64,000 nucleotides of DNA, taken from assembly GCA_946407705.1 (NCBI GenBank), contig CAMJPC010000004.1, positions 173,127 through 237,126 on the forward strand. Reading direction: 5' to 3'. This document shows, in pieces, positions 51,327 through 60,605 of this stretch (its first letter is position 1; each line of letters opens with the position of its first letter). The notes under the pieces are model-generated. The model was given only the letters and a program-made list of their open reading frames with translations, was not told the DNA's origin and made no database searches. Made by a program: the position numbers and the translations under genes. The DNA is from an uncultured Clostridia bacterium (GTDB lineage: Bacteria > Bacillota > Clostridia > Saccharofermentanales > Saccharofermentanaceae).

Positions 51327-52700
51327 ATGAATATAAAAACATTGAATAAAAGGGCCGGAGCTGTGATTTTGCTCGGTTCAATGATCATTTCACTCTGCGG
51401 ATGCAGCATGTTCAGCAAAAAGGATGTTGTTGCCGCTGCAAAGGAAGTCGCAGAGAACATCGTTGATTTCGATGCCGACAAGCTTCTTGATCTCTCAACA
51501 CTCAATAAAAAGGGTGAAAAGGCTGAGGATCTCCGCAAAGGCCTTAACGGCGACTATCTTGACGAGAATTCCAAGAAATTCTGCAATGCCGTTAAAAAGA
51601 CCATGTCTTATGAGATTGATGAGAAATCATTCAGCATTCAGGGCAATGAGGCAACGATCGACATTATTTTCGAAATAGCCGATTATGAGTTGATCCTTAA
51701 GAAAGACTATAAGGACATCGACGAACTTGTTTCTGCCGTCAGGAATTCCGATGACACCGACAAGGTCACTTTTAACGCAGTATTTGTAAAAGAAGACGGC
51801 CAATGGCTCCTTGATAACCTCATGAGCAAAGGCTTTACCAATATTTTCGAATTCATGGATGCCGATCTCGGTGTTCTGGCTGTGGATCTCGCAAATATCG
51901 TAAACAAGAATTCCACCAAGTTTTCAGGTGAAAGCGACGGAAACGTCACCAACGCTAAAAAACTCTCTCTTAACGTTGCTTTCCAGTCTGATGTCACGAA
52001 GCTCAAGGGCAAAGGCGTCAAGCTGATCTATGAGGTTTCCAAGGACAATAAGACGGTATGGACGAGCCAGCCTTTCGAAATCGGTAATAACACGAGAATC
52101 TATCTTGATTACGGTACAAACCAGAATCCCGATGCTGAGATGAAGTCTAACTACATTGCGGAAGGAACATATAAGTTTACGCTTAAAGCTGAAAACGGAA
52201 CGGTTGTATATACAGCTTCTGTTAATGTTATGGTTTCTGTCAGGGAGACAACAAGCTCCGGAACCGGTAATACTTCAAGCCAGGGTTATAAGTTCTATGA
52301 CAGCGTTTTTGCAAGCAAGATCATTACTGCAGCGTGGATGAATGTGGACAATAAGCGCGTCAACGCAACATCTTACGGCTCTGATGCTACACGTATCTCC
52401 TTCCAGATGCAGGTACAGCCTGACGCCGAGAATGTTTACTTTGCATTCTTCTATGCATCAAGTGTTGCTGAAGCGTTGAAGATCAATGTAAAGTCAGATA
52501 CTCCTGCCATCAGCGGTGAGGGCAAGCCCATCGTCAACAGCAACGGTACTTTCTATGCATTGGGCCTTAAGTCCAAGTCAGGCACCAATATGAAGCCGGG
52601 TATCTATATCCTTGCGATCTACTCTGCAGACAGACAGACACTGTACGGACTCGCAGAGTGCCAGATCCTTACAAAGCCTACGTCTTCTTATAAGGGCTGA
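51327..52700 (+). CDS. Lipoprotein of unknown function
   Basis: A 457-residue exported lipoprotein: a type II signal peptide ending in SLCGC (two candidate cysteines, the second followed by SMFSKK), then an alpha-beta domain (about 35-190) with a DGQWLLDNLMSKG motif reminiscent of DUF4878/DUF5105-type domains, and two beta-rich C-terminal segments (about 205-320 and 335-450) resembling Ig-like folds. GGAGGGGAG precedes the ATG at 51327. It is divergent from the two-component system and may be its target. The domain resemblance is by eye only. Confidence 0.75.
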   Translation: MNIKTLNKRAGAVILLGSMIISLCGCSMFSKKDVVAAAKEVAENIVDFDADKLLDLSTLNKKGEKAEDLRKGLNGDYLDENSKKFCNAVKKTMSYEIDEKSFSIQGNEATIDIIFEIADYELILKKDYKDIDELVSAVRNSDDTDKVTFNAVFVKEDGQWLLDNLMSKGFTNIFEFMDADLGVLAVDLANIVNKNSTKFSGESDGNVTNAKKLSLNVAFQSDVTKLKGKGVKLIYEVSKDNKTVWTSQPFEIGNNTRIYLDYGTNQNPDAEMKSNYIAEGTYKFTLKAENGTVVYTASVNVMVSVRETTSSGTGNTSSQGYKFYDSVFASKIITAAWMNVDNKRVNATSYGSDATRISFQMQVQPDAENVYFAFFYASSVAEALKINVKSDTPAISGEGKPIVNSNGTFYALGLKSKSGTNMKPGIYILAIYSADRQTLYGLAECQILTKPTSSYKG

Positions 52701-52721
52701 TGATCAATTACAGATAATAGA

Positions 52722-52754
52722 AAAAGGCGGCAGTTAATGCCGCCTTTTGTTTTA
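52722..52754. terminator. Bidirectional terminator between lipoprotein and DUF1294 genes
   Basis: AAAAGGCGGCA (52722-52732) pairs perfectly with TGCCGCCTTTT (52738-52748) over a 5-base loop. T-runs on both strands suit termination of both convergent genes. Confidence 0.9.
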
Positions 52755-52773
52755 TCCTCAGATGCTTTGTTTA

Positions 52774-53052
52774 TCAGTGTTTGATAACGAAAAAATACGT
52801 TCCGGCCGCAATAAGGATGAACTGGATGATCATGCTGACCGGGACAATGATCTTGAATGATGTGTGCTTTGTCTTATGTCTGAAGATCTTCATTCCGAGG
52901 AAAGCCCCAAGCCCGCCGAAACAAGCCGCGAACAGCAGGAGGGTCTTCTCCGGGATCCTCCATTTGCCTTTCTTGGCCTTGGCTTTGTCGACTCCGTACA
53001 GAACGAAAGTGACAATAGTCATTAATGCGTAAAACACAAGAAAAATTTTCAT
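52774..53052 (-). CDS. DUF1294 small membrane protein
   Basis: A 92-residue protein with three or so hydrophobic helices (residues 3-20, 37-58 and 70-88) and the family core YGVDKAKAKKGKWRIPE followed by GGLGAFLGMKIFRHKTKH. Function is unknown for the family. The ATG at 53052 has no ribosome site; a TATAAT on the minus strand ends six bases before it, so a leaderless mRNA is predicted, from a -10 element shared with the divergent lipoprotein gene. Confidence 0.85.
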   Translation of the reverse strand: MKIFLVFYALMTIVTFVLYGVDKAKAKKGKWRIPEKTLLLFAACFGGLGAFLGMKIFRHKTKHTSFKIIVPVSMIIQFILIAAGTYFFVIKH

Positions 53053-53058
53053 ACGTAT

Positions 53059-53066
53059 ATTATAAT
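53059..53066. promoter_or_regulatory. Shared palindromic -10 element of divergent leaderless genes
   Basis: ATTATAAT is its own reverse complement. It gives TATAAT on the plus strand (53061-53066), seven bases before the ATG at 53074, and TATAAT on the minus strand (53064-53059), six bases before the ATG at 53052. The -35 regions are weak on both sides. Confidence 0.68.
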
Positions 53067-53073
53067 CGTTGCA

Positions 53074-53625
53074 ATGAGATTTTCGAACGGGTTTAAACGT
53101 ATTTTTCCCAGAGCAGCCGCCTGTGCCGTGTGCCTTGCGGTGCTTATTATTCAGCCTTCATGCAGCGGACTGCTGGATGATGAAGAGACTTATGACGGAA
53201 GTTCAAATGAATCGTCTTCTGTTATCGTTTCAACTGAAACCCATGAAAGCGGAAAAGGACGTGCCGAGACTGAACCGGATTCCGGATTTGACCGCATAAG
53301 CAAGGCATATATTCACAATGCCTGGTATGATGTCGAGAAAGACAATCCGGTCGATTACAATTCCATTGATTCCAATGATGCCTATGCTTTGAAATGCGTT
53401 TTCTATTTTAATGAGCCTGTAAGCGGCAACTTTAAGGCTATACTGAAAAGGGACGGACAGCAGGTGGCGGTCAAGGATATCAGGATCGACGGCATAGTGA
53501 TCGTGGAATGCGATTTCTCTGCGGGTCTTGAGGGATATGGCAATTTCGGTCCCGGATCATATTGCGTAGAACTTGAAACGGAGGGCAAAAGCGTTGCCGT
53601 CTCCGGTGAAATGAGGGTTAACTGA
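53074..53625 (+). CDS. Lipoprotein of unknown function
   Basis: A 183-residue exported protein with a basic N terminus, a hydrophobic stretch (about 14-27) and a lipobox ending at Cys in QPSCSG (about residue 30), followed by a Ser/Glu-rich linker (about 35-70) and a single beta-rich domain (about 75-183) resembling an Ig-like or DUF-type binding module. It is not a family I recognise. There is no ribosome site; the TATAAT seven bases upstream implies transcription starting at or one base before the ATG. The stop overlaps the methyltransferase start (TGATG). Confidence 0.72.
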   Translation: MRFSNGFKRIFPRAAACAVCLAVLIIQPSCSGLLDDEETYDGSSNESSSVIVSTETHESGKGRAETEPDSGFDRISKAYIHNAWYDVEKDNPVDYNSIDSNDAYALKCVFYFNEPVSGNFKAILKRDGQQVAVKDIRIDGIVIVECDFSAGLEGYGNFGPGSYCVELETEGKSVAVSGEMRVN

Positions 53626-54524
53626 TGTTTGTAGCAGATAAATGGAAGGATTATGAGATCCTTTATGCCGGCAAAGGCGAGAAATACGAGCGCTGGGGCT
53701 CCGTAAAGCTCCTGAGGCCGGATCCTCAGGCTGTCTGGCCTGTTGTTGACGGCGGCAAAGTCAAGAAGATGAGTGATCTGCCGGCTCCTGACGCTGTCTA
53801 TAACAGAAGCAGCGAAGGCGGCGGTTCCTGGACAAGATATTCGCAGATTCCTTCTTCATGGAAGATATCCTATGAATCCCTTGGCAAAAAACTGACATTC
53901 ATCGTTGAGCCTACAAGCTTCAAGCATACCGGTCTTTTCCCTGAACAGGCAGTAAACTGGGACTTCTGCGGCAAGCTTATCGAAGATGCCGCAAATAAGG
54001 GCAGGAAAGAGATCCGCGTATTGAACCTGTTTGCTTATACCGGAGCCGCAACTTTGGCAAGTGCTGCTCACGGAGCAACCGAAGTCGTTCATGTTGATGC
54101 CTCAAAGGGCATGATCGCCAGGGCAAAGGAAAATGTTTCTGTCAGCGGGCTTAATGAAAGCTACATCCGTTTTATCGCTGATGACTGCAAGAAATTCGTT
54201 GAGCGCGAGATCAGACGCGGAAGAAAATACGAGGGGATCATCATGGATCCTCCGTCTTACGGAAGAGGTCCTTCGGGCGAACTTTGGAAGCTTGAAGATT
54301 CTTTCTATGACCTTGTCGCTCTTACATCAGAACTCATTTCCGATGACCCGCTCTTTTTTATCGCAAGTTCATATGCGACCGGTATCACGGCTGAAGCTTC
54401 CGGACAGATACTTTCCCTTGGAATTAAGGGCGGAAAAACAACAGCAGGGGAGATTGGACTTCCCGTCAGCAAAATGGGCATAAACCTGCCGTGTGGTTCT
54501 GTGGCAAGATGGACTCCGGTTTAA
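53625..54524 (+). CDS. SAM-dependent methyltransferase, RlmI/RlmK-like
   Basis: A 299-residue class I methyltransferase. Motif I is VLNLFAYTGAATLASAAHGA (about residues 132-151), followed by VVHVDASKGMIARAKEN, and motif IV is IIMDPPSYGRGPSGE, the DPPxY form of RNA m5C-type and Rlm enzymes. The N-terminal half has a substrate domain lacking the PUA domain of E. coli RlmI. A 23S rRNA target is likely but not proven. The gene starts in the lipoprotein stop codon and overlaps the next gene by 16 bases. Confidence 0.82.
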   Translation: MFVADKWKDYEILYAGKGEKYERWGSVKLLRPDPQAVWPVVDGGKVKKMSDLPAPDAVYNRSSEGGGSWTRYSQIPSSWKISYESLGKKLTFIVEPTSFKHTGLFPEQAVNWDFCGKLIEDAANKGRKEIRVLNLFAYTGAATLASAAHGATEVVHVDASKGMIARAKENVSVSGLNESYIRFIADDCKKFVEREIRRGRKYEGIIMDPPSYGRGPSGELWKLEDSFYDLVALTSELISDDPLFFIASSYATGITAEASGQILSLGIKGGKTTAGEIGLPVSKMGINLPCGSVARWTPV

Positions 54525-55192
54525 CTGTATTTGAAGGCGTTCAGATCCTTTATGAAGACAATCATGTGATCGTCTGCGTCAAGCCTGCGGGAGTTTTATC
54601 CCAAGGCGACGGCTCTGATGCTCCCGATATGCTGACAATTCTCAAGAAATACATCAAGGAAAAGTACAACAAGCCCGGAGAGGTGTTTCTGGGACTCGTT
54701 CACAGGCTTGACCGTCCGGTATCAGGTGTAATGGTCTTTGCAAGAACGTCGAAGGCTGCAGCCAGGCTTTCTGAGCAGATCAGGGCAGGAAAGACCGTGA
54801 AATGCTACAGGTGTGTGGTAAACGGCATCCTCGAGGGCGAAGGCAAGCTCGAAAACTATATTCTCAAAGACAGCAAGACAAATACGGTGACAGTATCTGA
54901 TTCTCCGGTCAAGGACGCCAAGTTTGCTGCCCTTGAGTATAAAGCCATTCGTTCGGAGAATGATATGACCCTGGTCAGCATTAAACTCGGCACCGGAAGG
55001 TCCCATCAGATAAGGGCTCAGCTTGCTCATTCCGGGCATCCCATCGCAGGCGACAGAAGGTACGGAAAAGCCGAAGGAATAAGCTATGACATTGCTTTGC
55101 AGTCCTGCAGGTTTGAATTTGAACATCCCACCAAGCATGAACACATGATTTTCGAGATCCCGGTCCCGACATGTGAACCGTGGTTTTCTTGA
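54509..55192 (+). CDS. RluA-family pseudouridine synthase
   Basis: A 227-residue pseudouridine synthase without an S4 domain. The catalytic motif is VHRLDRPVSGVMVFART (Asp near residue 59) and the second signature GRSHQIRAQLAHSGH. The N-terminal ILYEDNHVIVCVKPAGVL is family-typical. The small single-domain form resembles RluA/RluE-like proteins of Bacillota; the modified position is unknown. I choose the ATG at 54509, inside the methyltransferase gene; a GTG at 54491 is an alternative. Its stop codon lies within the TTGACA of the ileS promoter. Confidence 0.86.
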   Translation: MDSGLTVFEGVQILYEDNHVIVCVKPAGVLSQGDGSDAPDMLTILKKYIKEKYNKPGEVFLGLVHRLDRPVSGVMVFARTSKAAARLSEQIRAGKTVKCYRCVVNGILEGEGKLENYILKDSKTNTVTVSDSPVKDAKFAALEYKAIRSENDMTLVSIKLGTGRSHQIRAQLAHSGHPIAGDRRYGKAEGISYDIALQSCRFEFEHPTKHEHMIFEIPVPTCEPWFS

Positions 55193-55218
55193 CATTATTT
55201 CCCATAAATATTTATAAT
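55189..55218 (+). promoter_or_regulatory. Consensus ileS promoter
   Basis: Perfect TTGACA (55189-55194) and perfect TATAAT (55213-55218) with an 18-base spacer. The -35 overlaps the stop codon of the preceding gene. The leader of about 35 bases is too short for a T-box. Confidence 0.8.
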
Positions 55219-55258
55219 AAACAGTCACAAAAATTTTGACTGAAGGTGAATTCGCTTT

Positions 55259-58200
55259 ATGTACAAGAAAGTCTCTAAAGAGCTCAATTTCGTCGACCGC
55301 GAGAAGCAGGTCCTGGATTTCTGGAAAAAGAACGACATCTACAAGAAGAGCATTAAGCAGCTCCGTGACGGGGCTCCGACCTTTACGCTCTACGATGGTC
55401 CTCCGACGGCTAACGGTAAGCCGCACATCGGACACATCAAGACCAGAGTCATTAAGGACGTAATTCCGAGATATCATGCCATGAAGGGCGAGAACATCGT
55501 CTTCAAGGCAGGCTGGGATACACACGGACTCCCCGTAGAACTCGAAGTCGAGAAGGCTTTGGGCATTAACGGCAAGCCTCAGATCGAAGGCTATGGCGTA
55601 GAGCCTTTCATCAAGAAGTGTAAGGAATCCGTATGGACCTATAAGGACCAGTGGGAGCACATGAGCGACCGCGTCGGCTTCTGGGCTGACATGGAGCACC
55701 CTTATGTCACATACGATAACAATTACATCGAGTCCGAATGGTGGGCATTGAAGCAGATGTGGGATCAGGGCCTTATCTACAAGGGCCACAAGATCGTTCC
55801 TTACTGCCCGAGATGCGGAACCGCTCTTTCTTCACACGAAGTCGCACAGGGATACAAGACAGTCAAGGAGAGATCCGCTGTCGTAAGATTCAAGTGCGTT
55901 GATGAGGACGCATACATCCTCGCATGGACGACAACGCCCTGGACGCTTCCTTCAAACGTTGCTCTCTGCCTTAATCCTGATGCTGAATACTCAAAGGTAA
56001 AGGCTTGCGACGGTTACACATACTACATGGCAACCGCGCTCCTTGATTCAGTTCTCGGCAGCCTTGCAAAAGACGGCGAGAAGGCATATGAGATCCTCGA
56101 GTCTTACAAGGGTTCTGACCTTAAGGGCATGAACTATGTTGCTCTTTACGAGGGAACTGCCAAGGAAGCAGCTAATCAGAAGAAGAGAGCTCACTACACT
56201 GTGTGCGACGACTATGTAACGATGGAAGACGGTACCGGTATCGTTCACATCGCTCCCGCATTCGGTGAAGACGACGCAAGAGTAGGAAGAGACAATGACC
56301 TTCCGATGGTACAGTTCGTTGATACAAGGGGTAACCTCACTGAGGAGACTCCTTTTGCAGGCATGTTCGTTAAGGATGCTGATCCTGAGGTCCTCAAGGA
56401 TCTCGATTCCAGACATCTCCTTTTCTCTGCTCCCAAGTTCGAGCACGAGTATCCTTTCTGCTGGAGATGCGACACACCTCTGATCTACTTCGCAAGAAGC
56501 ACATGGTTCATCGCAATGAGCAAGAAGAGGGATGAGCTCCTCAAGAGCAATGCCATGGTCAACTGGATGCCTGAGACGATCAGGGACGGCCGTATGGGTG
56601 ACTTCCTCAGAAACGTAATCGATTGGGGTATCTCCCGTGAACGTTACTGGGGCACACCGCTTCCGGTATGGGAGTGCGAGTGCGGTCACAGACACTGCAT
56701 CGGTTCCATTGAGGAACTGAAGTCCATGAGCGATGACTGCCCGGATGACATCGAGCTTCATAAGCCTTATGTAGATAATGTACACATCAAGTGCCCTGAG
56801 TGCGGCGGCAAGATGAAGAGAGTAACCGAGGTTATCGACTGCTGGTTCGATTCCGGTTCAATGCCTTTCGCTCAGTATCACTATCCTTTTGAGAACAAGG
56901 AATTCTTTGAATCACACTATCCCTGCCAGTTCATCTCCGAGGGTATCGACCAGACGAGAGGTTGGTTCTACTCACTCATTGCTATTTCCACTGTTCTTTT
57001 CGGAAGAGCACCTTTCGAAAACTGCATCGTAATGGGTATCGTTCAGGATAAGGACGGTATCAAGATGAGTAAGCACCTGGGTAATGTCGTCGATCCTTGG
57101 GATGTCCTCGATTCACAGGGTGCAGATGCCGCAAGATGGTATTTCTATACGGCTAACCAGCCCTGGCTTCCTTCCAGATTCTCCAAGGAGGCTGTTAACG
57201 ACGGCATCAAGAAGTTCATCGGTACATTCTGGAATACATACGCTTTCTATGTAATGTATGCCGACATCGACAACTTCGATCCTACAAAGCACACTCTTGA
57301 TAAGGCGACTCTGGGCGCCATGGACAGATGGGTCCTTTCACGTCTCAACACTCTTATCAAGGTCGTAAACGAGAAGATGGACGCTTATGACATTGCACAG
57401 TCCGCAAGACTCATTCAGGATTTCACTGAAGAACTCTCCAACTGGTATGTCAGACGCTGCCGTGACAGATACTGGGGCGCAGAGGAGACTCAGGATAAGG
57501 TCAATGCTTACATGACCCTTTACACTGTCCTCGATAATCTCACAAGACTTTCTGCACCTTTCGTTCCGTTCATGACCGAAGAGATCTATCAGAACATCGT
57601 ACGTTCTGTTGACGGCAATGCACCTGAGTCCGTACACCTCGCCAAGTATCCTGCAGCTGATGAGAGCCTCATCGATACAAAGCTTGAGGAAGAGATGGCA
57701 CTCGTTCAGCAGATCGTTACTCTCGGCCACAGCTGCCGTGAATCCGCATCGATCAAGAACCGTCAGCCTCTCTCTGAGATCTATGTCGTATCCGAGATCG
57801 GTCTCGATGACGAGTACAAGCCGATCGTTCTTGACGAGCTCAACATCCGCAAGATGGAAGTACTGAGCGACGCATCAACTCTTGTTGATTACACGTTCAA
57901 GCCTCAGCTCCGTACATGCGGAAAGAAGTTCGGTAAGAACCTCAATGCCGCCAGGGAAGTAATCGCAAACCTCCCCGGCAAGGAAACATATAACGCACTT
58001 AAGTCCGGTTCCGTAAAGATCACGGTTGAAGGTGAAGAGTATGAGATGACAGAAGAGGATTTTCTCATCGAGACAACACAGCCTGAAGGATTCTCCACAC
58101 AGACATCCGGTGCTCTTACAGTCTCCATCTCAACTGTTCTTACTGAAGACCTCATCGAAGACGGTTTCATCCGTGAGATGATCTCCAAGATCCAGACACA

Positions 58201-58405
58201 GCGTAAGGAAACAGGCCTTGAGGTTACTGACCGCATCGTTCTCAAGTATGCTGGCAACGACAAGCTTGCCGGCATCATCGAAAAGAAGAAGGACTTCCTC
58301 GCTTCTGAAGTTCTTGCTACCGACATAATCGCAGGCGAGGGCTCAAATTCCAAGGAATGGAACGTTAACGGCGAGAAGATCACGTTCTCGGTTGAGAAAG
58401 CTTGA
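55259..58405 (+). CDS. ileS: Isoleucyl-tRNA synthetase
   Basis: Class I synthetase of 1048 residues. The HIGH motif is PPTANGKPHIGHI (about residues 41-53), the KMSKS motif appears as IKMSKHLGN (about 600-608), and the editing domain has AWTTTPWTLPSNVAL. The length and motifs such as GWDTHGLPVELEVEK fit the eukaryote-like IleRS2 type common in Clostridia, which tends to be less sensitive to mupirocin; that phenotype is inference. The C-terminal zinc finger of IleRS1 is not seen. AAGGTGAA lies in the leader. It is the first gene of a probable operon with the site-2 protease and scpAB. Confidence 0.96.
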   Translation: MYKKVSKELNFVDREKQVLDFWKKNDIYKKSIKQLRDGAPTFTLYDGPPTANGKPHIGHIKTRVIKDVIPRYHAMKGENIVFKAGWDTHGLPVELEVEKALGINGKPQIEGYGVEPFIKKCKESVWTYKDQWEHMSDRVGFWADMEHPYVTYDNNYIESEWWALKQMWDQGLIYKGHKIVPYCPRCGTALSSHEVAQGYKTVKERSAVVRFKCVDEDAYILAWTTTPWTLPSNVALCLNPDAEYSKVKACDGYTYYMATALLDSVLGSLAKDGEKAYEILESYKGSDLKGMNYVALYEGTAKEAANQKKRAHYTVCDDYVTMEDGTGIVHIAPAFGEDDARVGRDNDLPMVQFVDTRGNLTEETPFAGMFVKDADPEVLKDLDSRHLLFSAPKFEHEYPFCWRCDTPLIYFARSTWFIAMSKKRDELLKSNAMVNWMPETIRDGRMGDFLRNVIDWGISRERYWGTPLPVWECECGHRHCIGSIEELKSMSDDCPDDIELHKPYVDNVHIKCPECGGKMKRVTEVIDCWFDSGSMPFAQYHYPFENKEFFESHYPCQFISEGIDQTRGWFYSLIAISTVLFGRAPFENCIVMGIVQDKDGIKMSKHLGNVVDPWDVLDSQGADAARWYFYTANQPWLPSRFSKEAVNDGIKKFIGTFWNTYAFYVMYADIDNFDPTKHTLDKATLGAMDRWVLSRLNTLIKVVNEKMDAYDIAQSARLIQDFTEELSNWYVRRCRDRYWGAEETQDKVNAYMTLYTVLDNLTRLSAPFVPFMTEEIYQNIVRSVDGNAPESVHLAKYPAADESLIDTKLEEEMALVQQIVTLGHSCRESASIKNRQPLSEIYVVSEIGLDDEYKPIVLDELNIRKMEVLSDASTLVDYTFKPQLRTCGKKFGKNLNAAREVIANLPGKETYNALKSGSVKITVEGEEYEMTEEDFLIETTQPEGFSTQTSGALTVSISTVLTEDLIEDGFIREMISKIQTQRKETGLEVTDRIVLKYAGNDKLAGIIEKKKDFLASEVLATDIIAGEGSNSKEWNVNGEKITFSVEKA

Positions 58406-58415
58406 GGATTGATAA

Positions 58416-59150
58416 ATGCTGATTCAGGTGTTTCAGTTAACGGGGCTTAGTATTCCGGAGAAAATACTCTACGCACTGATAATTCTCTTTGCGTTGACAC
58501 TGTCTTTCTCAGTCCACGAGTTCATGCATGCGTTTGTTGCTGACTGGTTAGGAGACAGGACACCCCGTAACATGGGCAGACTGACTCTTAATCCGGTTGC
58601 TCACATGGACATAACCGGTACCATCCTCCTGCTTATGGCAGGATTCGGATGGGGTAAGCCTGTCATGTATAATCCGAACAACCTCAAAAAGTTCAAGAGC
58701 CGCAGGCTTATGAACATAATGGTACATCTTGCAGGCGTAACGGGTAACTTCGTTCTTGCACTGATATCAGGCATTATAGCCACGCTGATCGATTGCATCG
58801 CAGCTGGTATGGTCGATCCTGACGGCAAAGCTGCCGTCGCTGTGGCAACGGTCAAAGCGGCTTTCGTTTTTACTGAGACGTTCTCGCTCATGCTTCTTGC
58901 GTTCAACCTCCTTCCGATCCCGCCTTTGGACGGTTTCCATGTACTGGAAGAACTCCTTCCTTATAGGATCAGACGGTCTGAAGGTTACCGCAAGTTCGAG
59001 ATGTTTGCCCCTTACGGCATAATGATCCTTTTCCTGGCGAGTTTTTCCATGAGGTTAAACATTTTGGACACGATCATAAGAGTGATCGAGACACCTTTTG
59101 CTTTGGCTATAGAGGCAATATGCAATCTGATCAGATTGCCTTTCATGTAG
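58416..59150 (+). CDS. Site-2 protease family (M50) membrane metalloprotease
   Basis: A 244-residue intramembrane zinc protease of the short FtsH-independent S2P group. The zinc motif HEFMH (about residue 30-34) is within a membrane helix (VHEFMHAFVADWLGD), and the third ligand is in NLLPIPPLDGFHVLEE (about 165-180). Six or so hydrophobic helices are present and no PDZ domain. It starts 11 bases after ileS. In Bacillota this gene often precedes scpA-scpB, as here; its substrate is not known. Confidence 0.88.
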   Translation: MLIQVFQLTGLSIPEKILYALIILFALTLSFSVHEFMHAFVADWLGDRTPRNMGRLTLNPVAHMDITGTILLLMAGFGWGKPVMYNPNNLKKFKSRRLMNIMVHLAGVTGNFVLALISGIIATLIDCIAAGMVDPDGKAAVAVATVKAAFVFTETFSLMLLAFNLLPIPPLDGFHVLEELLPYRIRRSEGYRKFEMFAPYGIMILFLASFSMRLNILDTIIRVIETPFALAIEAICNLIRLPFM

Positions 59151-59166
59151 GACGGAAACCGTTAAG

Positions 59167-59925
59167 ATGGCAGTGACTGCGATAAAACCTGAAATACGTT
59201 TACAGCACTTCGAAGGTCCTCTGGACCTTCTTTGTCATCTCATAGAAAAGAACGACGTTGATATCTGCGATATCCCTATTTCCGAGATCACATCGCAGTA
59301 TATGGACTATCTTTCGGCGATGAAGCAGCTGGATATGGATATCGCTTCAGAATTCCTGCTTATGGGTGCAACCCTGGTTCACATCAAATCCAGGATGATG
59401 CTTCCGGGTAAGAAATCCGAGGGTTCTGACGGTGGTGAGGAAGACCCGAGAGAAGAACTTGTAATCTCGCTCATGAGATACAAGCGGTGCCGTGTTTTCG
59501 CGAACGAACTTCGTGAACGCCGCGCTAAATATGAAGGCGCAAGATTCAGAACGAGATCGACTGCAAAGGAACTCGGGATCGACATTAAGAAGATCTCATC
59601 AGATTTCTCAAAGGAAGAATTTGATGATGCGGTCTCCGTTATCAATGAGCGTAACGAGATGCGTTTCACCGATATCTCGGCTAAGATCAAGCACATCTTA
59701 AGACGTGACAAGATGTCGGTAAAGCAGAGGATGAAATCCCTGTGGCTCACTATCACCAAGAAGGGAAAGATGTTCTTCTCCGAACTCTTTGCCGGAAAGA
59801 AAACCGAAAAGATCGACAGGATTGTAAGCTTCCTTGCAATCCTCGAGCTCGTCAGGAACAACGACATTACGGCTACGCAAAAGGGAAGCTTCGAAGATAT
59901 CTTAATTGAAGAGAAGAGAAAGTGA
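59167..59925 (+). CDS. scpA: Segregation and condensation protein A
   Basis: Kleisin subunit of the SMC condensin complex. The 252-residue protein has the N-terminal SMC-neck binding segment (LQHFEGPLDLLCHLIEKNDVDICDIPISEITSQYMDYL), a charged central linker, and a C-terminal winged helix (IVSFLAILELVRNNDITATQ) that binds the SMC cap. The ribosome site is weak. The stop lies two bases before the scpB ATG. smc is not in the window. Confidence 0.94.
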   Translation: MAVTAIKPEIRLQHFEGPLDLLCHLIEKNDVDICDIPISEITSQYMDYLSAMKQLDMDIASEFLLMGATLVHIKSRMMLPGKKSEGSDGGEEDPREELVISLMRYKRCRVFANELRERRAKYEGARFRTRSTAKELGIDIKKISSDFSKEEFDDAVSVINERNEMRFTDISAKIKHILRRDKMSVKQRMKSLWLTITKKGKMFFSELFAGKKTEKIDRIVSFLAILELVRNNDITATQKGSFEDILIEEKRK

Positions 59926-59927
59926 TT

Positions 59928-60605
59928 ATGGACAACGAATTCAGAGTAACAGTACAGGAACTCCCCGGAGCTATTGAATCGCTTCTTTTCGTTTCGGGTG
60001 ACCCTATCTCCGCGGATAAACTCGCGGATCTCCTCAATGTTAAGAAAGCCGCTGTCGAAGAGGCTCTCAAGAGCCTTATATCCAAATATAAGAATAATCC
60101 TTGGGGCGGACTCGAGATCAGAAAGATCGAAGATTCCTATGCCATGATGACGAGACCCGAGCAGAAGAAGTTCATTGAGAGGCTCTATGCTCCGAAGTCG
60201 CAGGTACCTTTGTCTCAGGCATCCTACGAGACACTTGCCGTCATCGCATACAACCAGCCCTGTACGAGAGCCCAGGTTGAGACGGTAAGAGGCGTTTCAT
60301 CTGATTCGATCATATCGAGGCTTCTTGACCGTGGCTGGATCGAGGAAGCAGGCTGTCTTGACGCACCCGGAAGACCTGCGCTTTTCGCCACTTCCAAGCA
60401 GTTTCTAACGGAATTCGGAATTGAATCCGTTGATGATCTGCCGCCTATGGAACTCATGAGCTATCAGACTATCCGCGATATGGAGAACTCGCTGCGTGAA
60501 GCTGCAGGCGGAGAGGACAAGCAGATCTCCATCGATTCACTTATGGGCGTAGAGAAGCCTTCTGAAAGCGAGGAAGGAAAGGAAGAGGACAATGGAGACG
60601 ATTGA
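59928..60605 (+). CDS. scpB: Segregation and condensation protein B
   Basis: Winged-helix dimer that binds ScpA in the SMC condensin. The 225-residue protein has two winged helices (about residues 10-85 and 90-170), with family motifs ESLLFVSGDPI, LSQASYETLAVIAYNQP and RGVSSDSIISRLLDRGWI. I choose the ATG at 59928; a GTG at 59922 overlapping the scpA stop is possible. An acidic tail of about 20 residues closes the protein. It overlaps the regulator gene by 14 bases. Confidence 0.93.
   Translation: MDNEFRVTVQELPGAIESLLFVSGDPISADKLADLLNVKKAAVEEALKSLISKYKNNPWGGLEIRKIEDSYAMMTRPEQKKFIERLYAPKSQVPLSQASYETLAVIAYNQPCTRAQVETVRGVSSDSIISRLLDRGWIEEAGCLDAPGRPALFATSKQFLTEFGIESVDDLPPMELMSYQTIRDMENSLREAAGGEDKQISIDSLMGVEKPSESEEGKEEDNGDD

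Noticed and set aside
55193..55258. T-box riboswitch before ileS
   Set aside because: The leader is about 35 bases, with no AGGGTGGNACCGCG-like antiterminator sequence.
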